DNA of 64,000 bases from Daphnia pulex (taxonomy: Eukaryota > Arthropoda > Branchiopoda > Diplostraca > Daphniidae): contig NC_060022.1 of assembly GCF_021134715.1 (NCBI RefSeq), forward strand, positions 6,081,001 to 6,145,000. Reading direction: 5' to 3'. The translations under genes were made by a program, and so were the position numbers. The first letter of the stretch is position 1. The number at the start of each line of letters is the position of its first letter. Shown piece after piece: positions 21,376 through 33,216 of the stretch. The notes under the pieces were generated by a model. It made no database searches. It saw only the letters and a program-made list of their open reading frames with translations, and was not told the origin of the DNA.

Positions 21376-24030
21376 CTACGCTCGATTCTCCTGTTGTTGC
21401 TATTAAAGAAAGAAAAAAATTAAAATTTTGAATTAATTGTTGCAGTATCATCACTTACCCAATTCCTCCTTTGGTTGTAACCACCTCTGGGCTGACCAGT
21501 ACTTTCGGAGTCGCGATTTCCTCCACCGTTACCTCGTCCACCACGGCCACCTCGGTAACCACCTGATCCCCGATAGCCACTGCGTTGCTGATAGCCTCCA
21601 TCTCTTTGCTGATAGCCTCCATCTCTTTGCTGAAAACTTCCATCTCTTTGCTGAAAGCCGCCATCACGCTGTTGATATCCTACATCTCGGTTCTGATATC
21701 CGCCATCACGTTGATAACCACCTTCACGTTGCTGATAGCCACCGTCGCGCTGTTGATAGCCATCGTTATTCTGCTGGCGATAATAACCTCCACCTCCGCC
21801 GCCACCACCACGCCCACCGTAATATCCTCGGCCACCACCGCCTCCACGATTAAATCCACCTCGGCGTTGATTGAAAGGTAACCCGAATGTCTCGGCGTTT
21901 AATTTTCGCTCCTGGCGCCAATCTGTCCGTTGAGTATTGCTACTTAAAATATAATATTATAAGTCACCTGTCCATCAAACCCATAAAATTATGATTTCTT
22001 ACCCTTTGCTGCGCTCCACAGCCTCGCAGCTGATTGAATCGAAGAACGAGCGCGTTTTGTCGTAGCAGATGGGTTTCTCTGGAGACTCGGAGCCCTTATC
22101 ATCGTCATTGGGTGAGACTGAAACCAAAGCTTCTGTTGAAGCTTCGCCATCGGCAGAAACTGCAACGGTGTCAGCAGACTCGCCTTCTGTCTTCTCTTTC
22201 TTGTCTGCCTCAGGAGGGCCGCTCAATACAAGTACTGTATCACCACCAATTTTCATCTTGCCCATTTTGGTTTTCAGTTCCTCAAACTAATTTAAATCAT
22301 AAGACCATGAAGCGCACGAACACCTTCAGAAACTACACAAAATAGTTACCTTGACGTTTGCAGATTCAAAGTCATAATCTTCGTCGAACTTCAGGGGTCC
22401 CTTGGAGCGATTGTTAAAGTTGCTAGCAAAACGATTGAAAGATCCTTGTGGATGTCCACCCTGAGATCGACCGCCATCTCTGCGATCAGTATTCTGACCT
22501 CCACCAGCGTTGTTACCACGTGCACGGCCACGAGAATTTGATCTTCCATTTCCTCCCCGCTGTTGCTGGCCTCTATCGTTCTGTTGAGACCGACCACCAC
22601 CACCTGATCCACGGCTGCTAGTTCGTTGATCCTCTTTCTCACCTAGCAATGGTGATTTCCTCGATTGACTCGTCCCCGAAGCGCCACCAACAGGCGTTGA
22701 GTTGTTGGACCTGCCAACTCCACCCAACAAATCTAAGGTATTTCCAATAAACAAGATTAGACAGGTGTTACAACCGAATAGAACTACAGACCAACGCCAC
22801 CAAAGGACAAAGCCAAAGCAGTTAACAAGTTACAATTGCGGGTTCATGCAAATGTAGAAGCAGCTATATATACGCATGCAAGTGAGTGGGAATGAAGCAG
22901 GCAAAATTAGTCATGCACTAAGCAAAGACAATTTATGTAGGCAATGTCTTTTGGCCTTGTACCTTGGTCTCCCTCGGATAAATGATCCGGGTGAGGGGGC
23001 ATATCCCCATGAGGGGAAAGGGGTAACTCACTGGCTGCAGCAACAGCGGCGGCTCCACTCAGTCCAAGTCCACCAGTTAAACCTTTTAACAAACAAATCA
23101 AGTTGGCTACAAAACACTAATGAAGACAAAGTTTTACCTCCAAGTCCTGCACTCAGGCTGGGCGCCATCAGGTTTCCTAGCTGTCCCATAGGGCCACCAG
23201 AAGCTCCACCATCAAGATTCTATAAAAAGGTTTGATTACACATCAAATCTAAAATTAAAACATGCAAGCAAGAATTACTGGATAAGGATTCAGACCACCC
23301 AACGGTCCAAAGTTGGGCCTCATGATACTTCCAGCAAGTCCAGTTGGTTGCTGCAGTCCAGTTGCACCAAGTGATCCAACACCTGGTACTGAATGCTGCA
23401 CACAAACATGAGAATATTTTTTTAAAACTTCCATCATGTCATCGTCAATCAAAGTGATAAATTTACCTGAACAATGGCTGGATCATAGGGAAGAGTGCCT
23501 GGTATGGGAGGTTGAGGTGCAGGTGGTTCACAAAGACGAATATCTTTAATATCCTGACCCCTGAAGATGATAAACTCAAACACCTCATCTCTTGCAGCAA
23601 CAGGGTTATCTGTAGGCCGGTTTTCCGTTCCAAACATACGCACTAGAATAACAAAGATGATTAGAACATGCTGACATTCACAGTACTTCTTACTGAATAA
23701 GGAGAATTATTCCCTAGCTATAATTAAAAACAAGTACAATGACACAACTGACAAGTCACCCTACCAAACACTGCAACCAAAATAGATGCCAACTATTTAA
23801 ATTAGTCATGTCAACAGTTACTATGCATAGTTGACATGAAATGAAAAGAAACAGTTTTCGAGTAAAATGTTTCGTATAAAATACATCACATCACAAAAGA
23901 AATGCTTACCTTTAGCCAAAGCCAAAGTTGACTCATTGGGATTCAGTGTGAATAGGATCCCTTCGTAACGGATCTCCGACTTGGAGATGAGACTGATTTT
24001 ACTGCCTAGTAACTGCATAGCTTTACTCAT
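21376..24030 (-). CDS. tral: LSM14 / Trailer hitch, P-body RNA-binding protein
   Basis: Cytoplasmic mRNP and P-body protein that binds the DDX6/Me31B helicase and represses translation. Nine exons in coding order: 24030-23910, 23642-23467, 23395-23279, 23219-23138, 23082-22963, 22732-22350, 22286-22003, 21942-21459, 21390-21376, 593 residues. The LSm domain at ~1-85 starts at [20 protein letters not shown], with KVRMFGTE and [12 protein letters not shown]. The FDF box spans an exon junction ([22 protein letters not shown], ~320-340). The FFD box is [12 protein letters not shown] (~408-420) and the TFG box is [13 protein letters not shown] (~440-452). Arg/Gly-rich segments lie before the FDF box and at the C-terminus, where QQRDGGY units repeat. 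The last coding exon has only 15 nt (ENRA, stop); its acceptor (CAACAG) is sound but the exon is short. Confidence 0.94.
21459..21942 (-). repeat. Coding RGG and QQRDGGY repeat array in LSM14 exon 8
   Basis: Within about 21590-21780 the coding strand repeats a 24-30 nt unit encoding [13 protein letters not shown] and GGFQQRDG variants, followed on both sides by GGRGGRG-type runs. Arg/Gly arrays are common in LSM14 proteins, but this in-register repeat is prone to length change. Confidence 0.7.
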
Positions 24031-24823
24031 TTTCGAAATTCAGCCTTAATTGGCTACACAATTTCCGTCCCAACTCGATGAATTCGGATAAGTATTTTCG
24101 TCTAATCGGAATCCGTCGCACCGGTGATCGAAAATTGAATGATTTCCAAAAAGAAACGAAGCTACACAAGAGAACTCAACTCCGTTGTTAGGGGCGACGT
24201 TGACAGATTTGTTCGAAATTTCAGCAACTGCAGCCTGTTGACGAAAGTGCCTCGGGATGTTTCGTGTCTTGTTGCTAAATTGGAGGTAGAGTGTGATTTG
24301 TTTTAATCCATTTAACTTTTTTCAACCTGAAAAGAAAAGCAACTTATTATTCCCGTAGATTATTTGACTATCCAGTATCTAATTTGTATTTTGTTTAATG
24401 CTACTTTCCCCCAAGTTTTTTTTTTCATTTTCATAGCATGTGATTGTGACACAAAATTTTTTCCAAAAATGATTTCTTGAATTATTCCAATGAAATATGG
24501 AAGTGATAAGAATTTTTTAAATTACAGATCGATGAATAATACCAAAAAACCAAATATAAATAATAAATAATGTCATTTGTGGTTTGAAAAGCTAACGAAA
24601 TAAATCGATTGGTGATCTCATTTTCTTAAAATTAAAATTTTACGGTAGTAAACTTAGAGTGATTAAATTTATTAATCAGTTATTGATAATATATAGTCAT
24701 GCAAATTTATTTAATCAAAAATAAATGATTAACTTGAAAAGTCTTTTACGTAATATATGGAATTAATTGATGTTTCAACGTTGCATTTGACTTGGACGAC
24801 CCGTTACGATAATTTCGTCAAAG
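24031..24823. other. Divergent spacer between LSM14 and cytochrome c1
   Basis: The part near 24030-24260 is of mixed composition and probably holds the LSM14 5' UTR and promoter. The rest is strongly AT-rich. No coding sequence is supported. The cytochrome c1 start lies in AAGATGGCCG, which resembles a YY1-type motif over the start codon (inference). Confidence 0.5.
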
Positions 24824-26064
24824 ATGGCCGGAGTTGCTGGTAAATTCGTGAAATCTGGGCTTCTTAGAGTCCAAAACAATGCCGTTATCCAGGTTTGGAA
24901 TGCTTTAAGCATACTATAATATTCATTTAATCCAACATAGGGAAATAACGTTCGAATCTTGGTTTTAGCAATCCCATCTGTCTACGTTGCGTGAGCTCTC
25001 GGCCGGCAAAAAAGCGGTAAGAAATAATACAAGGAAGTGTTTTAGGTTATCAAATCTCAGAATATTGCATAATTTTCTTAGGGATTAGCGGTAATTGGGT
25101 CTCTAATTGGTGGAGCAGCTGGTTTGGCATACACTTTAGACCAGTCGGTAAAGGCTTCAGGCCTGGAGTTACATGCTCCCAGTTTTCCATGGAGTCACAA
25201 TGGGCTCTTTTCATCTCTGGATCATGCTAGGTATGCTTAATTTTAAAGTGATTTGTTGTTCTGAATGTACATAACTATTTTTGGAAATAGCATACGTCGT
25301 GGTTATGAAGTCTACAAACAAGTCTGCTCTGCATGCCACAGCATGAAGTATTTGGCTTATCGCAACTTGATTGGTGTCAGCCATACAGAGGATGAAGCCA
25401 AGGAGGAAGCTGCTGGCATTCAGGTCTGTATTAATGGTTTAACTGTCAATTTTCCAATGTAGTTCAAAGTAATATCCATTGTAGGTTACTGATGGGCCCA
25501 ATGAAGATGGTAACATGTTCCAACGCCCTGGTAAGCTTTCTGATAGATTTCCGAGCCCATATGCTAACGAAGAAGCTGCCAGGAGCGCCAACAACGGTGC
25601 CCTTCCACCAGACCTAAGTTACATTACCGCTGCTCGTCACGGCGGAGAGGATTATTTATTCTCTCTGTTAACTGGCTATACCGATCCACCAGCTGGTATC
25701 ACATTACGTGATGGTCTTTATTATAATCCTTATTTCCCTGGAGGCGCTATTGGTATGGCTCAAGCTCTTTACAATGAGGTACGATTTCTGTTCACTTTTT
25801 CAACAAAGCGATTCTAACAAGCATATCTTTGATCTTAAGGTGATTGAATACGCGGATGGTACGCCAGCTACTGCCAGTCAAATGGCTAAAGATGTGTCCA
25901 CCTTCCTCAAGTGGTCAGCAGAGCCCGAACATGATGATCGCAAGAAGATGGCTTTGAAAGCTTTGATGCTATTCTCCTTCTTGATTTCAGTAGCTTACTA
26001 CTGGAAACGCCACAAGTGGAGTGTTGTTAAGAGCAGAAAAATCATCTACAAGCCAAAAGAATAG
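24824..26064 (+). CDS. Cyt-c1: Cytochrome c1, heme subunit of respiratory complex III
   Basis: Passes electrons from the Rieske centre to cytochrome c in the inner mitochondrial membrane. Exons 24824-24892, 24969-25016, 25082-25230, 25291-25423, 25485-25778, 25840-26064, 305 residues. An N-terminal presequence ([19 protein letters not shown]) precedes a hydrophobic sorting segment ([15 protein letters not shown]). The heme-attachment motif is [16 protein letters not shown] (C101, C104, H105). Other hallmarks are [34 protein letters not shown] and [15 protein letters not shown], with the axial Met. The C-terminal membrane anchor is at ~270-286 ([16 protein letters not shown]). A poly(A) signal AATAAA lies at 26236-26241, ~175 nt after the stop. 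The gene is convergent with NOL10. Confidence 0.97.
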
Positions 26065-26235
26065 GATGTGTCGATTACAGAAAAATTTTATGCAATGTAG
26101 AAGGGAGGATGACGGTGCAATCTTTGAGCTCTCCCTACCATCATCTACATTTATTGGTTTAGACACCCAAAAACCGATTGATATAGCGATTGTACATTCG
26201 AGTCAAAACATCTTCGACTCAACTGTAGGAATAAT

Positions 26236-26241
26236 AATAAA
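26236..26241 (+). terminator. Poly(A) signal of cytochrome c1
   Basis: Canonical AATAAA 172 nt after the stop codon. The NOL10 signal on the opposite strand is about 40 nt away. Confidence 0.65.
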
Positions 26242-26277
26242 GATAAGGTTTAAACACCGTAAACACGAAATGTCTTG

Positions 26278-26283
26278 TTTATT
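26278..26283 (-). terminator. Poly(A) signal of NOL10
   Basis: AATAAA on the minus strand (TTTATT on plus), ~20 nt past the NOL10 stop. It implies a very short 3' UTR ending close to the cytochrome c1 cleavage site. Confidence 0.6.
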
Positions 26284-26303
26284 TCACTTAATCAACAAAT
26301 AAA

Positions 26304-29292
26304 TCAAAATCTTCCGCGACCACCCCGCCCACGACCCCGTGTTCTCAAGTGATTGGCAGATCGAATAATTTTACGTCGCTCTTCATGATGTTGTTCGGCT
26401 TGTTCTCTAGCTTTTGTGACGCGTTCACTCTAAATGGTCAAATTTTAATTAATCCGTAATTTGAAAAAAAAAAAAAAAAACTAAATTATGATGAATACCT
26501 GTGGGAGCGTGAAAGTCATTTCTCTAGAACCAGCTGATGGAGCAAGCTTAACTTTGTCTACATCTTCTTCTAAATGAATTCGCTCACCAAGCGAAGCCCT
26601 GAGTCAAATTGAAATAGCATACAACATTAAAATGTAAACACAACAAAATCGAAGATAATTATTGATACTTGGCCAATTTCTTCTTAGGTTGATCAGTGGT
26701 TGAACGGAACCCTTGGAATTTTTGCCCAGGTTTTAATGCCATGAACTTAGGACCTTCCAGCTTCTCTTGTTGTCTTTCCAATTTTCTCTGTTGAAACTTC
26801 TCTTCTCTTATAATCTTATGCTGTAACTTGATTTCATTTCGAAGACTTGCGTCGTCAGAATCACTGCTGCTGTCATCGGTCTGTTGGGGAAAAATTGTAT
26901 ACAGTATAAGAAACGTTTACCATTAACATGCGGTATGAAGTATTTGTATTACCGAAATTGTCCGTTTGCGACCCTTTCTTTCACTATCTGAAAATTCATC
27001 ATCATTAAGTGGATTTTCCGTGCTCGTTCCCTGCAATGAATTAATTACTTTATTGTGTCATTTTGTAAGGAGCTATTTTTTATTCCTACCTCGACGGGCT
27101 CGAACTGGTCTTCGATGAGAGCCTTTTTGATACGTTTTTCTCGGATTTTGTCCAAACGTGAAACTGCAGGATTTAGTAATCTGTTGACGGAATAGGAACG
27201 CATTGTTTACACTACCAAGTCGTTTTGTTCTACATCACAAATAAATATTACCTGAATTCTTCAGAAGATTTGTCTATCTGGAAGTTCGGGTTTACGAAAA
27301 GATCTTTGAAACGCGAATCATTTAGAATGTTGGAGCTCATAAGTAATTTTGCACCACTCTTCTTTCCAACTGCTTCAGCATCATCAACCGCCTTACTATC
27401 CTCCATAAGCTTAAGTGCAAGCTCACGGTTAATCGCAGGAAGTTTCTAAAAAACAAACAATTATTGTTTTTGATCCAAATTTGAATTTTAGGTGTATTAC
27501 CTGCAATTGAACTCTGCTGGACCGCTGTTGGTCAATTGTTTCCTTTACTTTATTCTGTTTGTAGCGGGTAAGTGATAAAGGTTCAACAATGGATTTGGCT
27601 TTCCTATATAGTCGCATGTCGATAAAATAACCGTGCATGTAGGCACGCAATAGATTGGTCCCTATAAAGGAAAAGGCGTGTTAAAAAGAAGAATAGAATT
27701 CTAATAAAATTTGGAAAATACCAATAAGGTGACCGAATCCGAGGTCATGTAGTTCATCTACTGTCAAGAATTTGTAATCGTCATAGACGGCAGCAGTTTC
27801 TCCCTCCTCTAATTCTTCTGTCAACGAGTCAAGGAAACTACACCAACGAGGAGCCGGTCCAAGATTAGGTATGTAATAAGTGAGCATTTTTTTGTCTTCC
27901 GTAGCCATGAACATCATACCACTTGAAGGTACCAAACATAAATCGTTCAAATCTGATGTTGCTTCAACAGAAACGTAAGGTTCACCCTATTGACATTAAA
28001 AGTATTATAGCATTTTGATTATTATTTTTTAATTTTATTTACCGTATTTCTATCCCACAATCGAACGATTCTGGAATCCATTGACGCTACCAAATCATGA
28101 TTCAGGTGATGAAAATCTACTGTTTTTATTGGAAGTCCATATCGGTGGTCTTTCACTTTAGTCGGACGATTGGATCGCAAATCATAAAGTAAGATCTGGC
28201 CTGTTGAAGTTCCAACTCCCAATGTCAGTGCATCACGGAACTTGACAGCCGTGACTTGAGGGACACCGGTAACTCTATAATTAAAAACATGGTAAAATGT
28301 GATCTAAAAACGTTAAAAAAACCATTTACTGAGTGTCAGGTGTCACAGAGTGTAAAGCACAATCGAGAACTCCCACTCTATTCCTTGCACGAGGATCCCA
28401 TGCCTCTATTTTTCCTTCTTTGGAACCACAGACGAACAGCTGATGAAAGGGATTCATATCACAAACGTTAAGAGTGGTTGCTTCTGTTTGAAATGAATTA
28501 AGAAACCTCCCTTCTTCTAAATTTAAGCGATACACGTCTGGCCTAAAGAAGATTTACAGTTAACTAGAGCAACTAAGAGTACTCTAATCTTATTGCATAC
28601 CCGGTACCAACTATGTAAAGGTTGCATGACTGAAAATGATACTTCAAATCTCTTCCAAATTTCGGTATTCTTGTTCTATAGTATCGGCCATACTGAGCGT
28701 GAAATTCGACAAATCGATCACACTGCAAGAAAACTACTTTGCTGTAATCCTCTGACAACATTTCAAATTTGATGACTTCTGCATCCATACACCGTTCAAA
28801 TTTCATGGACAGATTAGCTACTTCATAGCACCGAACTCTTGGTTTGTAGATGCCTGTAGCCATAATATATTTCCCATCCTTTGAAACTTTGATTGAGGTG
28901 CTAACCCCAGGCATGTCAAAATCTTGAATGAGCTCCACTCGCCTTCTGATGTCCAAGTCTTTACTTTGCAAGGCTCTCTTTTTTCTGTCTGACAACCACT
29001 GCAAAAACAAAAAGAAAATGAGATTTTTTATACAAGACATTAGCCTATCTAAACATCAGAAAATTTTTTAAATAAATTTATGATATTATATTAATCTAGT
29101 GATTGTTACAAGCATGGCAATTAACATGCTAACTAACTGTCAGGGAAAACTATAGAAACCACAGAAGCTATGTATACTCATTAATAGCTATTTGAAAGGG
29201 AAATTAACACAAAAAGACACGCTTACCTCTGGCAAGGATTTCCCAGCACTCAAATTATAAATTTTCACATTGTTAGAGCTTTGAATCAACAT
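26304..29292 (-). CDS. NOL10: Nucleolar protein 10 (WD40, Enp2 family)
   Basis: Nucleolar protein of the small-subunit processome; its yeast homologue Enp2 is needed for 18S rRNA maturation. Twelve exons in coding order: 29292-29227, 28998-28601, 28542-28330, 28274-28043, 27986-27722, 27661-27501, 27445-27252, 27180-27090, 27030-26953, 26880-26669, 26598-26499, 26429-26304, 711 residues (human 688). The WD40 region is at ~1-340 (KIYNLSAGKSLPEWLSDRKK, SIKVSKDGKYIMATGIYKPR, RIPKFGRDLKYHFQSCNLY, DHRYGLPIKTVDF, NLGPAPRWCSFLDSLTEELE). LIGTNLLRAYMHGYF and a NUC153 motif (NPNFQIDKSSEEFRLLNP) follow. The C-terminal third is charged, and the end is RGRGGRGGRF, a nucleolar-type tail. Every exon matches the family in order. 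The gene is divergent from NDUFS6. Confidence 0.96.
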
Positions 29293-29441
29293 TCTGGTAA
29301 TTCTTTTGAGAACCTGTCGAAAAACGATTTCACAATCTCACACAACACACGTGCACAATAACTTTAAAATTCGTCTGCTGTTGAGCAGATAGCCGATTAG
29401 CCGAAGCTGCTTCAGCTCACGTCTTCTCTTATTACCACTAG
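29293..29441. promoter_or_regulatory. Bidirectional promoter region of NOL10 and NDUFS6
   Basis: Only 149 nt separate the two start codons, so both core promoters must lie here or inside first exons. There is no TATA box. A CACGTG E-box at 29348-29353 is the clearest motif. Confidence 0.6.
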
Positions 29442-29977
29442 ATGTCTATCCGTTCGACAATTGCAATGGCGACCTCAAAATTTCGTCTTGTCCAAATCCT
29501 TGGAAAACAATTGAAACAAACTCCAATTCGACATGAAATTCCTTTTTCAACTGCTCCAAAAGTATTGAAAGAGGCTGCGGCAGCTGATCTTCCAACTCAT
29601 ACTGGACAGGTAATTATTAGATTTACATGTTTGCTGTTACATATCACAATACTTGGTTGAGAAATTTTTACACATTCGAAAGTCCATGGAAAATCCGAAT
29701 TTATTTATTTCAACTTTATGTTCTTTAGAAATGGGATGAATCTGATTTTCGTTTAGCTCGATTTGAAAACGCATCGAAGCAAGTCAACACCCGTTTTGCG
29801 ATTGACCTAATTGCCCAGGTTCCACCAAAAGAAACCAAGTCCCGAATTGTGTCTTGTAATGGAGGAGGTGGCCCACTAGGACATCCACAAGTTTACATCA
29901 ATTTGGATAAACCCGGTAACCATACTTGTGGCTACTGTGGGCTTCGTTTTGTGAAACCTGATGATCATCATCATTGA
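29442..29977 (+). CDS. NDUFS6: NADH dehydrogenase iron-sulfur protein 6 (complex I 13-kDa subunit)
   Basis: Zinc-binding accessory subunit of mitochondrial complex I, in the matrix arm. Exons 29442-29609 and 29729-29977, 138 residues (human 124). The N-terminus is basic and Ser/Thr-rich, as expected for a mitochondrial presequence. Starting at the second in-frame ATG (29466) would give 130 residues. The core is WDESDFRLARFENASKQVN, then the zinc site CNGGGGPLGHPQVYINLDKPG and HTCGYCGLRF, with the Cys, His and Cys-x2-Cys ligands present. The protein ends KPDDHHH. The poly(A) signal is AATAAA at 30009-30014. Confidence 0.96.
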
Positions 29978-32900
29978 AGTTGAAAAAGGACTGTAGAGTC
30001 AAAATGTTAATAAATACAAAATAGAAGTTACTTGATAATCCTAATTTAAGTGCGCGAATGTGTGTATCGACAAGATTTCTGCATGGAACGTGTTCCATTT
30101 CTGGCAGAAAAAAGGGAAATTTTTTTTAAATAAACATTTAATATTAGAATTTCGAATTGAAAATGAGATTTTTTATTTTTGACCCTTTTCCCCCTTTTCC
30201 CCCTTTCCCCCGTTATAGATAACTCTCCCAGGTGTTGTCGCGAATTCTATTTTGTTTTATTTTGTAGGAAGGGTAAATATCACCTACTAGAAGAAAGGAA
30301 TTTCCCACCTCCGTCCGGCTGTGGCCCGTGACGTTTAAGCCCGGGACATGTCACGGGACGAGGGGAAAAACCCCAAACAGTCATCCCTCTAAGAATTTTT
30401 TTTCTTTGGGGCGGTTATAGGGATGGATCGACGGTTCGCGGGATATTCCGAGATATTGTGCCATCTAGTAGTGACTAAAAGAAACTTCCAACGCTAGATT
30501 GCTGATAAATTACCGTAAAGAAAATTATTCTTTTTTCAATCCATAAAGGGATCAAAATTTTCCTTCCAAATTTCCAATGATTTAGTCTCACACAGTCGCA
30601 CGCCATTCACTCTCGTCAGTAAATAGAGAAATTCGCTATTGTTTCCCGTTGAGCGTTGACCAACAGAACCAATTTGGGATGGTCAATGTTGATGGTCTAT
30701 ATTTACAACAAACGCAATTGACATCAATGAAAATGCATGCACATATTTTATATAAAGAGTGCATTGTGTAAAGCCCTAACGTACAACTATATTGATATTA
30801 TTTTAACAAGAAAATAAAGAGGGCAGTCGGTGTTGTGCAAACATTGTGCGGCGATCCTCCTTGTATATCGGTACCTTGTATGTTTACTCAGGCGCAATGT
30901 CACGCTCTGTCAACATTTTCCTCGCTTTCCGTTTCTTCGTGATGTTTCCATTGAGCCTTAGGCATAGAAGGAAGATGGGTTGGTGCGTTTATATTGTGAT
31001 TGCTTGGTCGTCTGACGCTAATAACTTGATTATATAAGTTTACTATTAATGCGCAGTGACTACTTCGTTCCGTCATTAGCATCTCAGTGACACAGCGCGA
31101 CTTGGAATTTATTTGTCATTTGAATAAATAATTTGAACATATACGGCTGCATCAATGCTGTGAAATAAATAAAGAGCTTTTTTTATTTAATTTCTTTTCT
31201 ACATTCTATATAGTGTGTTGAAGAAAACTGAGCGGCGAGGGAACCAAATGATGGGTCTCTGCGGTGAAAAGGGTTATCTATCGCTCGTGGCTCATTTGAA
31301 TAATTATGGAGCGGTGGTCAGCCATCCGTATCAGTTCCCTCTCTGAATGGTACCGTTTTTCTAACTTTTTTTCTCCTTTTCATTGGTTGGTTTCCCTACG
31401 TCTTTGCCAACGGAATAAATATGTTCACGACTTCAAATCAAACAGAATAAATGGTATCCGAAAGTAGAATGACTTGTTTTAATGTTGTTGTTACAACAAG
31501 CATTTGTTACGTTGCATTAGATTCGCTCGTTAGATTAGATCTTAATAAAGTCAGAAACGGTCTCAAATATCCAGGATGAGAAACCATCCTGTTTACACTA
31601 AACTCGGACTCAAGACTCGGACTAAAATGGCTGTTGTTTTCATTAGCTGCAGGTAATTCCTATATCTTTTTTGGGTCCCTTTAGCAAAAGTTCTGAACCG
31701 AAACGGCTTTTCAAATGCCCTCACTTGAAGACGGAAGTAAATGATTCATGTTAACTGCCGCTTGTGGCTCAGTGCAATCATCTAGCGCTTATTTTATCGT
31801 CGTTGCTATGTTTACCGTGCTGACTGCTCGACAGGTGGAATGAAAATTCCTTAATAAAACTGTCTTTCTAGGAACGAAATATGTACGTTTGACGCGCGAA
31901 CTTGAACAGGAAAGTCAAGTTCGAAACTTGATGTCGTGAGATTCGTTGTATTATTTATGACACTATCGTAAAGTTGGGAAGTTGATTATTTTTCTCGGAA
32001 GGGAACGTATCTCCGATTCAAAGCCATTCGAACGGCAATGCGAGATGTGATGATAGGCCATTGATCGCTTAGTTTGACAACTGCCGCTATAGTTCAAAAT
32101 GCCAAAGAATATACCGAGTATCATATTCCACTTTTATTTTTCTTTAACGCTACTTGGTGATCGCTCATGAGTGACATTAAGAATATACAAAAATAAATAA
32201 CAAGGCTGATTTCTCGCATTTCAATTTCATTAGAGGTCTTTAGAGGTCTTGACAAACTGTTTAAATTGATCGGGCACTATCAGCAGAAATTGAAAATGCC
32301 GTTGCTAATTCATTTATTGCCAAGGCTTTGATTTGAAAAAGCTTAGATGACAATACATTTTACAGCCCCTAATAGAATAGACAAAAAAAGGGCTGACTCA
32401 TTCGTTCAGTTCACTGTGTGTGGTGGCTTCTATTTCGAACTGATGTGTGAAATCGGGTCTAATTATTAGTCCGCCAGATGGCAGCCGAAACATAATCCAA
32501 CAGAGGGACGGACCCCTCGGTATGCGTTGAGTCAAGGAAAGATGAGAACCAATGGTTTCTGGCTATTTGCCGGCGCTGCTGGCGATTTTTCGTTTCTGTT
32601 TTCTTCAAAACAAGAGGAGAAATTAAACCGCTGCGATTTGTGATTGACGCCAAATGCACACAGTCAAGGCGAACGTGTTTTTCCAGCCGTCCGAAAACAA
32701 CACGCTCTCTCTCTCTCTCGCCGTTACCTACCTAGGCAGACTCGACTCGTTGTTGGGGTTGTTGGAAGGCAAACGGATGGAAACACCCGCTGGCTGGCAC
32801 TGCAGTCAGTTGTGTGCCGACCGGATCAGACGACGGATCTCGTTCTATTCGACTCCCGTTTCCGCACGCGCGCGCGCGCCATTCCAACCGGAATCTAGTG

Positions 32901-33152
32901 TGACACGTGCTCATCTTTGATGCGTTTCAGCCCAACTCTATTGTTGACCGAAAAGTGGAAACGTATTGATTCAGTGTGTTCTGTTGTGGCCCCCTAATTA
33001 CCTTTGCTTTGCTACTCAAATCTCTGAGGCATAGATTATTATTGGCAATTATTTGGCCAACACGTCTTATATATATACCGAGTGTGTGTTTTCGTGAATA
33101 GGAATCATTTGTTTATTGTAAAGAGAAATCCGAAATTTTAATAGTGGCAAAG
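29978..33152. other. 3.2-kb non-coding region upstream of the signal-peptide exon
   Basis: NDUFS6 3' UTR to about 30030, then no supported gene. Notable sequence: a pyrimidine tract of repeated CCCTTTT-like units at ~30182-30212; an 8-bp inverted repeat CCCGTGAC/GTCACGGG at 30325-30332 and 30350-30357, flanking CCCGGG; a (TC)n run near 32706-32720; a (GC)n run at ~32866-32879; and TATATATA at ~33067. The last few hundred bases are more GC-rich than the rest and probably hold the promoter and 5' UTR of the exon at 33153. Confidence 0.5.
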
Positions 33153-33216
33153 ATGGAGCATCGTGGCTCTTTCATTACCGGATACACAGCTGTTGTCGTC
33201 CTTCTCTTCGCGTCAG
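33153..33216 (+). CDS. First coding exon (signal peptide) of an unidentified secreted or membrane protein, partial
   Basis: ATG GAG CAT CGT opens a short frame MEHRGSFITGYTAVVVLLFASG: a polar, positively charged start, then a hydrophobic core and small residues. This is a classical signal peptide. It ends in a good donor (TCAG|GTAGGA) at phase 1. The ATG context (CAAAGATGG) is acceptable. I could not find a convincing second exon in the remaining ~30.8 kb on the plus strand, so the first intron either exceeds the window or hides small exons. In arthropods, long first introns after a signal-peptide exon are typical of neural and developmental receptors and cell-adhesion genes, but identity cannot be judged from 21 residues. 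A non-functional short ORF is the alternative. Confidence 0.55.
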
